Source: Gammaproteobacteria bacterium
Lineage (GTDB): Bacteria; Pseudomonadota; Gammaproteobacteria; Pseudomonadales; Litorivicinaceae
DNA: 5,882 nucleotides
Assembly (NCBI GenBank): GCA_002717305.1
Contig: PBDH01000012.1
Coordinates: 16,101 to 21,982 of the forward strand
Reading direction: 5' to 3'
The notes beneath the pieces were generated by a model. It saw only the letters and a list, made by a program, of their open reading frames with translations, was not told where the DNA came from and ran no database searches. The position numbers were made by a program, and so were the translations under genes. Positions 1 through 5,882 of the stretch are shown here, piece after piece; position 1 is the first letter of the stretch; each line of letters starts with the position of its first letter.

Positions 1-1110
1 ATCCAGCGCATCCGCAAGCGCTGAGAATTCATTCAGATGCAGACGATTTGTTGGTACGAGTAGTACATCAGTTTTAGAGCCTGGTCGATGGCTAGCACGT
101 CCCGCGCGCTGAATCATTCGACTGACTGACCGCGGAGAGCCAACTTGAATGATTTTTTCAACTGCTTGGAAGTCGACTCCAAGGTCCAACGCACTTGTCG
201 CGACAACACAATCGATATCGCCTAGCTTCAGTTGCTTTTCGACGCTGTGTCGGACGTCCGCTGCCAGTGATCCATGGTGCAGCGCGATTGAGAGATCGGA
301 CCTCACAATTCCTAGAGCTTGATACCATTGCTCTGCTTGGTTTCTAGTGTTCGTAAAGAGAATCGTGGTCTGTCCTGCGACCAGTTGTTGGCTTACGGGC
401 TTCAAGAGGCTCAGCCCAAGATGACCGGCCCATGGCAGACGCGAGTCCTTGGTTGATTCTGCGATGCTCAGCGTTATTGTGCGGTCGATATCTGCTTGTG
501 TAAGTTGCCCCGTAACACCATTTGGTAGCAGAGCTTCAAGTGCCATGTATGGATCTTTGATTGTGGCTGAAATACCTGTGATTGTTGGGCGCTCGCTCAG
601 ACGCATGAGACGGCTCAGGCACAGGCTCATCTGCACCCCTCGTTTTGAGCTCAATAAATCATGCCATTCGTCAACGACGATAGATTCCAGCGTTGAAAAA
701 AGATCGATCGATTTTGGCGAGGATAAAATCACGGATAATGATTCGGGTGTGGTCATCAGTATGTGTGGTGGCTTTCGAAATAAGCTGGCCCTATCTTTCG
801 CAGACGTGTCACCGTTCCTCGCAAGGATTCTCACCTCGCTGGCTTCGAAAGGATCTTTCAAGGCTAGTTCCAGATCTTTCGTCATCGCCCGGAGCGGTGT
901 GACATAGAGCAAACGCAGGCCCTTTAGGGATCTTTCGGTCAGAAGCCGCTCAATCATTGCACCGGTGGCTGCTAGTGTCTTACCGGAACCGGTAGGACAC
1001 TGGATCAACTGATGGACACCATTCGCTGTTCGTTCCCACGCAGTTTTTTGGAATGAGAGAGGACGGAATCCTTTGCTCTTGAAATACCTGTTCACCTGAT
1101 TAAACGGCAT
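1..1110 (-). CDS. Ligase-associated DEXH-box DNA helicase (Lhr-type), N-terminal 370 residues; C-terminus beyond left edge
   Basis: Superfamily 2 helicase expected to translocate on and unwind DNA using ATP, as partner of the ligase and nuclease encoded just upstream. The frame is open from the ATG at 1110 to the window edge, 370 codons. Motifs seen in order: Walker A PTGSGKT (39-45), Ia TPLRAMTKDL (71-80), Walker B DEWH (147-150), motif III SAT (181-183), IV LFTNTR (251-256), HHGS (278-281), V ATSALDLGVD (304-313), VI QRAGRASHRPG (334-344). So both RecA-like domains are essentially complete. Family members run to roughly 800 residues; the missing part should hold the winged-helix and Lhr-core C-terminal domains. 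The DEWH box and motif VI wording place it in the ligase-associated branch rather than full-length Lhr. The start overlaps the ligase stop by 11 bp, and a GAGAG purine run lies 6 nt upstream of the ATG. No broken motif or frameshift is seen. The family call is firm; the exact DNA substrate is not readable from sequence. Confidence 0.95.
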   Translation of the reverse strand, partial: MPFNQVNRYFKSKGFRPLSFQKTAWERTANGVHQLIQCPTGSGKTLAATGAMIERLLTERSLKGLRLLYVTPLRAMTKDLELALKDPFEASEVRILARNGDTSAKDRASLFRKPPHILMTTPESLSVILSSPKSIDLFSTLESIVVDEWHDLLSSKRGVQMSLCLSRLMRLSERPTITGISATIKDPYMALEALLPNGVTGQLTQADIDRTITLSIAESTKDSRLPWAGHLGLSLLKPVSQQLVAGQTTILFTNTRNQAEQWYQALGIVRSDLSIALHHGSLAADVRHSVEKQLKLGDIDCVVATSALDLGVDFQAVEKIIQVGSPRSVSRMIQRAGRASHRPGSKTDVLLVPTNRLHLNEFSALADALD

Positions 1111-2683
1111 GAGAGTCTCTCATTAGTGTTTCGAAGTGTGCTAAACGATCGGCGTCATTTGCCCCCACATCTTGACGCCACCGTAAAATCCGTGGGAAGC
1201 GAAGCGCGAGACCACTTTTATGACGCGTTGAGCGCGCAATTCCCTCAAAACCTATCTCGAAGACCTGTCGCGGCTCCACCTGTCTCACCGGTCCAAACTT
1301 CTGCACCGTATGCTTTCGAATCCATCGATCCATTGCCTTGAGTTCGGCGTCCGTTAGTCCAGAGTATGCTTTTGCTACGGGGACGAGGTCGCCGTCAGAG
1401 GTCCAGCAGGCCAGTGTGTAATCGCTATGTAAACTCGCTCTACGGCCATGGCCAGCCTGGGCGTAAATGAGCACACAATCTGCTGTCATTGGATCCAGTT
1501 TCCATTTCCACCAGTGCCCGACTTTGCGGCCTGAAACATAGGGACTTTCGCGTCGTTTGATCATGACTCCCTCAGCGCTTGCCTCGCGCGCTGATTCGCG
1601 CATGGCCTCGATTTGTTCGGGGGTGTTGGGTAAGGAAAAGGGGCTCTGAGTGACCGCGAGGGTTGCCAATACCTCCTTACGATATATCAAGGGTTTTTCT
1701 CGTATATCCTCGGAATCGCGCCTTAGTACATCATAGGCCCGAAAAAAAACTGGATGTGTTTTAAGGAGGTTGTGTGTAATACGCTTACGATTTAGCCGTG
1801 TTTGTAGGTCGCTGAAGCTTTGCAGGTGATCCGGTCTGCCGGCGAGAATTTCTCCGTCGAGAATTAGCTGGGGCGGCAGTCTGGCAGCAGCGTCAACGAT
1901 GTCAGGGAATTGTTCTGTGATGTCGTGATCGCCACGAGACCAGAGACGAATTGTTTCGCGGGTTTTGATCAATTGCGCACGGATACCATCCCATTTGTAT
2001 TCCACCAAGACAGTGCTCGGATCGAGTGAACTAAGGTCGCTCTTGATCAGAGGGTTTGCGAGCAAAAAGGGTAGTGGCCTAGCATCAAGCTCGTCTTGGG
2101 TAACTGGAGACCGGAGTCTATGGAGCCAATCCCCATCCGCAATGAAATCGCCCATCAGTCGCTCCTCGACGATCGCACGATCCATGGCAACTGCTTGAGC
2201 GACGGCATCATGCACTAGGCCTTTATTGACCCCAACCCGAAAGCCGCCGGATGATAATTTTAGAAATAAGAAGGCTTCATCTTTAGAGAAGGCTTTTAAG
2301 AGCGATAACAGTTCATTAGCGAGTTCCCCAAGCTCGAGTCGGCCGAGTTCTTCTTGACGGTGTATCCAGTCAGCAAGCACCGGCTGGGTGATTTCGGGTG
2401 ATCTTTCTTGATCGGCAAACAAAATTGCTAAGGTCTCAGAGAGATCACCCACAGCACCGTAACACTCCTCGAATAGCCATCTATCTTCACCGAACGCTAG
2501 GTATGCGGTTTGTTTCAGTGCGTTCGGTTTGAGTCGTTTGCCTCTCGTTCGATCCGTCAGAGCCTCTACGGCCAGCGCACTCTCTAGCGGGTCCGATTCT
2601 CGGATGAAAGCGATCAGTGCATCCCGTTTGGAATTGGTAGATTGGCTAGTATCCAGTGCGTGGAATAATGCGACAAAATTCAT
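1100..2683 (-). CDS. ATP-dependent DNA ligase of the DNA-damage-response (ligase-associated) cluster
   Basis: Seals nicks in duplex DNA through a lysyl-AMP intermediate; cytoplasmic and distinct from the essential NAD-dependent LigA. Length is 527 aa, normal for this bacterial family. Residues 1-200 form an alpha-helical DNA-binding-type domain (note FLKLSSGGFRVGV, 140-152). The nucleotidyltransferase domain follows: motif I EYKWDG with nucleophile Lys230, motif Ia/III LWSRGDHDIT (247-256), LDGEIL (275-280, Glu278), motif IV EGVMIKR (371-377), motif V WWKWKLD (391-397). The OB-fold domain ends in motif VI RFPRILRWRQD (495-505). After that Asp the usual Lys is Val506 (GTG), an oddity discussed in the findings. 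The start ATG overlaps the exonuclease stop as ATGA and has an AGGGA ribosome site 7 nt upstream; the 3' end overlaps the helicase start by 11 bp. Middle gene of a tightly packed operon, so co-translation with both neighbours is likely. Confidence 0.96.
   Translation of the reverse strand: MNFVALFHALDTSQSTNSKRDALIAFIRESDPLESALAVEALTDRTRGKRLKPNALKQTAYLAFGEDRWLFEECYGAVGDLSETLAILFADQERSPEITQPVLADWIHRQEELGRLELGELANELLSLLKAFSKDEAFLFLKLSSGGFRVGVNKGLVHDAVAQAVAMDRAIVEERLMGDFIADGDWLHRLRSPVTQDELDARPLPFLLANPLIKSDLSSLDPSTVLVEYKWDGIRAQLIKTRETIRLWSRGDHDITEQFPDIVDAAARLPPQLILDGEILAGRPDHLQSFSDLQTRLNRKRITHNLLKTHPVFFRAYDVLRRDSEDIREKPLIYRKEVLATLAVTQSPFSLPNTPEQIEAMRESAREASAEGVMIKRRESPYVSGRKVGHWWKWKLDPMTADCVLIYAQAGHGRRASLHSDYTLACWTSDGDLVPVAKAYSGLTDAELKAMDRWIRKHTVQKFGPVRQVEPRQVFEIGFEGIARSTRHKSGLALRFPRILRWRQDVGANDADRLAHFETLMRDSHAV
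1109..1123. repeat. 15 bp palindrome covering the helicase start and ribosome site
   Basis: The sequence ATGAGAG-T-CTCTCAT is a perfect inverted repeat with 7 bp arms around one central base. On the minus-strand mRNA it reads AUGAGAGACUCUCAUG. At least five base pairs can form with a five-base loop, placing the helicase AUG in the 3' arm and the GAGAG purine run in the 5' arm and loop. It lies within the last ligase codons (MRDSH), so a ribosome finishing the ligase would open it. The structure is certain as sequence; a role in coupling is inference. Confidence 0.5.
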
Positions 2684-3702
2684 TGATCAGTCCCTGCCTC
2701 AATACCAAAAGCGGTCTCCAATCGTTCGGCATTAATGTGGAGACAATCATTCAGGTAGCGCGTAAATACGCGTGTTTCCCCATGGGTTGCATAGACCTGT
2801 GATGCGCCACTATCTTTAATGGTCCTAATTAATCCGTCCCAGTCCGCGTGGTCGCTCACCACAAACCCTTGATTAATCGTTGAGCGGCGACGCACTCCGC
2901 GAACCTGCATCCAACCAGAGGCCATCGCGAGTTCGGTGGGTCGGAAACGCTTCAAGAACGCTGAGTCCGCGACTTGTGGCGGCGCAATGATTAAATCAGT
3001 CGAGATGCTTTTCTGGGATTCATTGGCCCGTTCCCACTGACCTAACTCAATGCCCTGTTGTTCATACTCGAGATTGAGATTGGCCACAGCGCCGTGCACC
3101 AGTACTGACCGGTCGGATCGATTACTGATTTCTGCCATAATGCGTTGTGCCTTGCCGAGCGAGTAACACAAGAGCACCGGTGTCCTATGATTCCTGACAT
3201 GGTGGTCCCACCAAGAAAACATTCGGTCCATAACCTGGTCCATTGATGGCCAGCGGTAAATGGGCAGAGCGAAGGTGGCCTCAGTAATCAAAACGTCACA
3301 GGTTACGGGTTCGAACAACCGGCACGTTGGATCTGAATCACGTTTATAGTCACCGGTAATAACCCAAACAGAGTGGCCATCGTCGACCCGGATTTGTGCT
3401 GAACCCAGCACATGCCCGGCGGGATGGAAGCTAACTTCCACCTCACCAAGAGCGAAGACCTCGCCGTAGGTATGGGCTCGGATATCATGATCGCCAAGCC
3501 GTTTCCTAAGAATGCCTTCGCCCCCTAGCGCACAATGATACTGCCTCGATCCCGCGCGTGCATGATCGGCATGCGCATGGGTTATTAGCGCACAGTCAAC
3601 CGGGCGCCACGGATCGATGTATGCCCGTGCCTTGGGGCAATAAAGTCCTTCTGGTTTTCTTATAATCAAAGGCTCACGGAGATAGCTTTTTTTCGATACC
3701 AT
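2680..3702 (-). CDS. Ligase-associated DNA damage response exonuclease (metallo-beta-lactamase fold)
   Basis: Predicted metal-dependent DNA nuclease related to the SNM1/CPSF-type metallo-beta-lactamase group, first gene of the repair operon; members of this family have been described as manganese-dependent DNases. Length is 340 aa, typical of the family. Metal-ligand motifs are all present: THAHADH (41-47, HxHxDH), AGH (95-97, His97), TGDYK (116-120, Asp118), TEATFA near 140-145, and C-terminal SDHADW (283-288, His285) and ATHGE (305-309, His307). There is no signal peptide, so it acts in the cytoplasm. It presumably trims or exposes ends that the ligase then joins, but polarity and substrate cannot be read from the sequence. 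The ATG at 3702 is chosen because the protein begins at the usual family position, with YCPKARAYIDP at residues 21-31 before the metal site. The ribosome site upstream is weak (AAAGA). The gene diverges from the patatin gene across 38 bp; its stop overlaps the ligase ATG by 4 bp. Confidence 0.95.
   Translation of the reverse strand: MVSKKSYLREPLIIRKPEGLYCPKARAYIDPWRPVDCALITHAHADHARAGSRQYHCALGGEGILRKRLGDHDIRAHTYGEVFALGEVEVSFHPAGHVLGSAQIRVDDGHSVWVITGDYKRDSDPTCRLFEPVTCDVLITEATFALPIYRWPSMDQVMDRMFSWWDHHVRNHRTPVLLCYSLGKAQRIMAEISNRSDRSVLVHGAVANLNLEYEQQGIELGQWERANESQKSISTDLIIAPPQVADSAFLKRFRPTELAMASGWMQVRGVRRRSTINQGFVVSDHADWDGLIRTIKDSGASQVYATHGETRVFTRYLNDCLHINAERLETAFGIEAGTDQ
2691..2695 (-). promoter_or_regulatory. 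Ribosome binding site of the ligase gene
   Basis: Read on the minus strand, AGGGA lies 7 nt before the ligase ATG at 2683 and inside the last codons of the exonuclease gene. It supports this start over internal ones. With the ATGA stop-start overlap it implies that ribosomes finishing the exonuclease can re-initiate on the ligase. Confidence 0.5.
3661..3666 (+). promoter_or_regulatory. Candidate -10 box (TATAAT) for the patatin gene, inside the exonuclease coding region
   Basis: A perfect TATAAT hexamer on the plus strand sits about 75 bp before the patatin ATG. It would start transcription near 3673 and give a leader of about 68 nt. No convincing TTGACA-like -35 is found at 16-18 bp spacing (the bases at 3638-3643 are CAATAA), so this may be chance. 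It overlaps codons of the opposing exonuclease gene near its 5' end. Confidence 0.2.
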
Positions 3703-3740
3703 GGTGTCTTTATTAACATAATGAAGCGAAATAGCGCCCC
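3703..3740. promoter_or_regulatory. Short divergent intergenic region between the repair operon and the patatin gene
   Basis: This 38 bp gap is the only non-coding DNA in the window and separates two start codons facing away from each other. It is AT-rich in its left half (TTTATTAACATAATG) and GC-rich next to the patatin ATG. Both promoters must lie here or inside the opposing coding regions. A CATAAT hexamer at 3717-3722 resembles a -10 box for the plus strand, but no matching -35 is seen. I find no LexA-type CTGT-N8-ACAG box here, so SOS control of the repair operon is not supported by this region. The exact promoters cannot be fixed by eye. Confidence 0.5.
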
Positions 3741-5882
3741 ATGTTCAGACCAGTCCCTGTCGTCATTGCCCTCCTGATGACCCTCAGTATTACTGAGTTT
3801 GGTTTTGCACGCGAGAAAATCGGTTTGGTTTTGTCGGGTGGTGGGGCACGTGGTTTTGCGCACGTAGCCGTGCTTGAGGCGTTGGAAGTTAACGAAGTTC
3901 AGATTGATTTCATCGCCGGGACATCGATGGGTGCAGTTGTTGGTGCCCTATACGCCTCTGGTTTAAGCGCGGCTGAAGTCCGCGAGAAGTTGCTAGCGGT
4001 TGATTGGAATTCGACGCTTAGAGATGTTACGGACCGGAATGAGCGAAGTTTTCGAAATAAAAGTTTTGAAGGCCATAACTTTTTGGGGTTCGATTTAGGG
4101 GTCGGACCTGACAGCGTTCGTCTGCCACTTGCAGCGCTTCGTGGGCAAAAACTAGCGCTCGCTTTAAATGAGTTGATGCTCGAAACTGCGACGGTGTCAG
4201 ATTTTGATGCTCTTCCTATTCCGTTCCGAGCCATGGCGACAGATTTAGCGACGGGCGATGCGGTGGTGTTGGATAGAGGGTCACTAGCCACAGCACTGCG
4301 GGCGTCAATGGCTGTCCCAGTCGTATATTCTCCAGTTGAGATCGATGGTCGATTGTATGTAGATGGGGGCGTTGCAAATAATCTGCCGATTGACGTCGCA
4401 AGGGATATGGGGGCCGATAGAGTCATTGCGGTCGATACCTCGTCACTTCGTTATTCAACTAATGAATTAATCTCAATCATTACAGTAGTTGACCAGTTAA
4501 CGAACCTGTTGACGCGCAGGAATACTGAGGCTCAACTGGAGAAATTAACCGATCAAGATTTGTTGATAGAAATCTTTCCAGAGGGTATTGCGACTGCTGA
4601 GTTCAATAAAGCAGAAGATGCGCTTGCGCTTGGCAGAGAGTCACTTTCTGCCGTCCCTGATATGTTTTTGTCGTTTGCAGTCGATAGCGATACTTATGCG
4701 GCATGGAACGACAAGCGGATGGATCGCGACGAGCCGCCGACACTAGCGTTCGTTGAAGTTATTAGTGATGCGCCCCGCACATCGAGTAAGACTATCGCAA
4801 ACCGACTTACGGTCCGGCCTGGACAACCGCTTGATAACGAGCGCCTGAAATCAGATCTCGGGAAGATCTATGCACTTGAGACTATTGATCAGGTGGAAGT
4901 GTCGGTAGTGGAAAAGGATGATCAGGTCGGTCTATCACTTGAGACCAAGGAAAAAGCATGGGGTCCTGATTATCTAGATTTCGGATTCACGCTGGAGGAC
5001 AGTCTAGATGGTCGCGCATCTTATAATTTAAACGGTGTAGTTCGAGCGACCAACATCAACCCATTGGGGGGCGAATGGCGAACGGAACTTACGCTTGGCG
5101 ATAAGACGCGTGTTACGTCTGAGCTTTATCAACCAATTGACTATGGATCTGACTGGTTCGCTTCAGCAGTCGTTAGCTTTTTGCGAGAGGATCGGGCGCT
5201 TTATGAGGAGGGTTCGCTGACATCGACTTATTCAACCGAAACTCGTGAGTACGGTTTTGACGCCGGCTATTCACTGGATACTCGTGGTGAGTTTCGGATT
5301 GGTTTTCGGCAATCTGATTTAAAAAATTTCAAACTATTGGGTACGGATTCTTTGAGTTCTAAAGTGGATGACTCGCGTTATTTCGCTAGAGTGGGGGTTG
5401 ATACGCTGGATTCTTTGGGATTTCCGACGCAAGGCGTGCGGGTCCTAGGTGAGTATTCGATTTATGACGCGAAGCTTGGGGCGACGAGGCAGTATGATGG
5501 TGTAACACTCGACATCTTGTATCCGCTGTATCACAGCGCAGGGACGACTCTCTTGGGTCAAGGATATTTTGGCTATTTATTCGAAACAGGTTTAGCTGAT
5601 GTGACACCTCGTTACAGTCTGGGTGGTTTTACGAGACTCTCCGGCTACAGCCCGAATGAGATCTCAGGGCGGCACGCGGGGCTTGTTTCATTTATGGGTT
5701 ATCAGCGGCTCAATGAGCATGCAATCGTTCCGATTGATCAACCTTTGTTTATTGGATTTTCATTAGAGGCTGGAAACGTTTTTCAGGACCGTAATCAACT
5801 CCGCTGGGACAATACGTTATCAGGTGGCTCGTTGTTTATCGGCGCAGACACAGCGGTTGGCCCTGGGTATCTTTCTTTTGGT
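3741..5882 (+). CDS. Patatin-like phospholipase with POTRA and outer-membrane beta-barrel (PlpD-like, type Vd); 3' end beyond window
   Basis: Predicted lipid acyl hydrolase anchored to the outer membrane. The frame is open from the ATG at 3741 to the last base, 714 codons. Residues 1-23 form a signal peptide (hydrophobic VVIALLMTL core, cleavage likely after GFA). The patatin domain spans about 26-315: oxyanion GGGARG (33-38), nucleophile elbow GTSMG with Ser62, and DGG with Asp208, so the Ser-Asp dyad is intact. A single POTRA-like domain lies near 334-405 (TLAFVEV ... RPGQPLDNERLKSDLGKIYAL). From about 409 onward, alternating aromatic strands form an Omp85-type barrel, including RLSGY (632-636), the equivalent of the Omp85 loop-6 motif. 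P. aeruginosa PlpD is about 728 aa, so only the final strand(s) should be missing. An in-frame TAG at 3732 rules out an earlier start; no good ribosome site precedes 3741, and Met13 (3777) is a weaker alternative. PlpD was first described as secreting its patatin domain; later work places it in the periplasm, so the final location is open. Confidence 0.93.
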   Translation, partial: MFRPVPVVIALLMTLSITEFGFAREKIGLVLSGGGARGFAHVAVLEALEVNEVQIDFIAGTSMGAVVGALYASGLSAAEVREKLLAVDWNSTLRDVTDRNERSFRNKSFEGHNFLGFDLGVGPDSVRLPLAALRGQKLALALNELMLETATVSDFDALPIPFRAMATDLATGDAVVLDRGSLATALRASMAVPVVYSPVEIDGRLYVDGGVANNLPIDVARDMGADRVIAVDTSSLRYSTNELISIITVVDQLTNLLTRRNTEAQLEKLTDQDLLIEIFPEGIATAEFNKAEDALALGRESLSAVPDMFLSFAVDSDTYAAWNDKRMDRDEPPTLAFVEVISDAPRTSSKTIANRLTVRPGQPLDNERLKSDLGKIYALETIDQVEVSVVEKDDQVGLSLETKEKAWGPDYLDFGFTLEDSLDGRASYNLNGVVRATNINPLGGEWRTELTLGDKTRVTSELYQPIDYGSDWFASAVVSFLREDRALYEEGSLTSTYSTETREYGFDAGYSLDTRGEFRIGFRQSDLKNFKLLGTDSLSSKVDDSRYFARVGVDTLDSLGFPTQGVRVLGEYSIYDAKLGATRQYDGVTLDILYPLYHSAGTTLLGQGYFGYLFETGLADVTPRYSLGGFTRLSGYSPNEISGRHAGLVSFMGYQRLNEHAIVPIDQPLFIGFSLEAGNVFQDRNQLRWDNTLSGGSLFIGADTAVGPGYLSFG
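3783..3797. repeat. 15 bp palindrome inside the patatin signal-peptide coding region
   Basis: CTCAGTA-T-TACTGAG is a perfect inverted repeat with 7 bp arms around one base, 42 bp after the patatin start codon and about 80 bp upstream of the exonuclease start. Its size and near-promoter position resemble a dimeric repressor site, but it does not match an operator that I recognise and it is also coding sequence, so chance is possible. Confidence 0.35.

Noticed and set aside
702..716. GATCGATCGATT palindromic stretch
   Set aside because: It is a short self-complementary run within helicase codons (SIDLF on the minus strand), with no paired copy or promoter context.
449..907. Plus-strand open frame of 152 codons
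   Set aside because: It lies antisense to the helicase, whose frame carries all helicase motifs through this stretch. The product has no recognisable domain and no ribosome site, so it is a shadow frame.
1742..1749. Run of eight A (T8 on the coding strand) in the ligase gene; a similar seven-base run at 3687-3693 in the exonuclease
   Set aside because: These were considered as slippage or programmed frameshift sites. Both genes read through in one frame with intact motifs on each side, and no useful alternative frame follows.
3703..3800. LexA (SOS) box for the repair operon
   Set aside because: CTGT occurs near 3768 but the spaced ACAG partner is absent, so no CTGT-N8-ACAG match exists in this region.
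3666..3863. Minus-strand frame of 65 codons across the divergent gap, overlapping the exonuclease start
   Set aside because: It is in a different frame from the exonuclease, has no recognisable domain, and runs antisense to the patatin signal peptide and GGGARG region.
3899..4426. Minus-strand open frame of 175 codons, rich in Ser, Thr and Ala
   Set aside because: It is antisense to the patatin domain, including the GTSMG and DGG coding regions. The low-complexity composition is typical of a reverse-frame shadow.

Overview
The window carries two divergent transcription units separated by only 38 bp. Base composition looks near 50% GC by eye. The outer-membrane protein on the right requires a Gram-negative cell. 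The combination of a bacterial DNA-ligase repair cluster and a PlpD-type patatin protein fits a proteobacterium, probably a gammaproteobacterium. That assignment is an inference, since no rRNA or other marker gene is present.

Left unit (minus strand, positions 3702 down to 1 and beyond). Three genes sit in transcription order: a metallo-beta-lactamase-fold nuclease, an ATP-dependent DNA ligase, and a DEXH-box helicase of the Lhr type cut by the left edge. This is the known 'ligase-associated DNA damage response' cluster. Its usual fourth member, the phosphoesterase PdeM, would be expected beyond the left edge after the rest of the helicase. The genes overlap (4 bp ATGA between exonuclease and ligase, 11 bp between ligase and helicase), which points to one mRNA with coupled translation and roughly matched product levels. 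Together they supply a strand-processing nuclease, a strand-separating motor and a nick-sealing enzyme. All visible catalytic motifs are intact. One departure stands out: the lysine usually found at the end of ligase motif VI appears to be replaced by valine.

Right unit (plus strand, 3741 to beyond 5882). A signal peptide is followed by a patatin phospholipase domain with complete Ser-Asp dyad, one POTRA-like domain and an Omp85-type outer-membrane beta-barrel. This is the PlpD / type Vd architecture. Only the last barrel strand(s) appear to lie outside the window.

There is no RNA gene, mobile element, CRISPR array or clear terminator. Apart from the 38 bp divergent gap, every base is coding. 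The most interesting small-scale items are a 15 bp palindrome over the helicase start codon, a second 15 bp palindrome just inside the patatin gene, the altered ligase motif VI, and the poorly defined start region of the patatin gene. I do not see a wholly new system here. The repair cluster is a recognised but functionally under-explained one.
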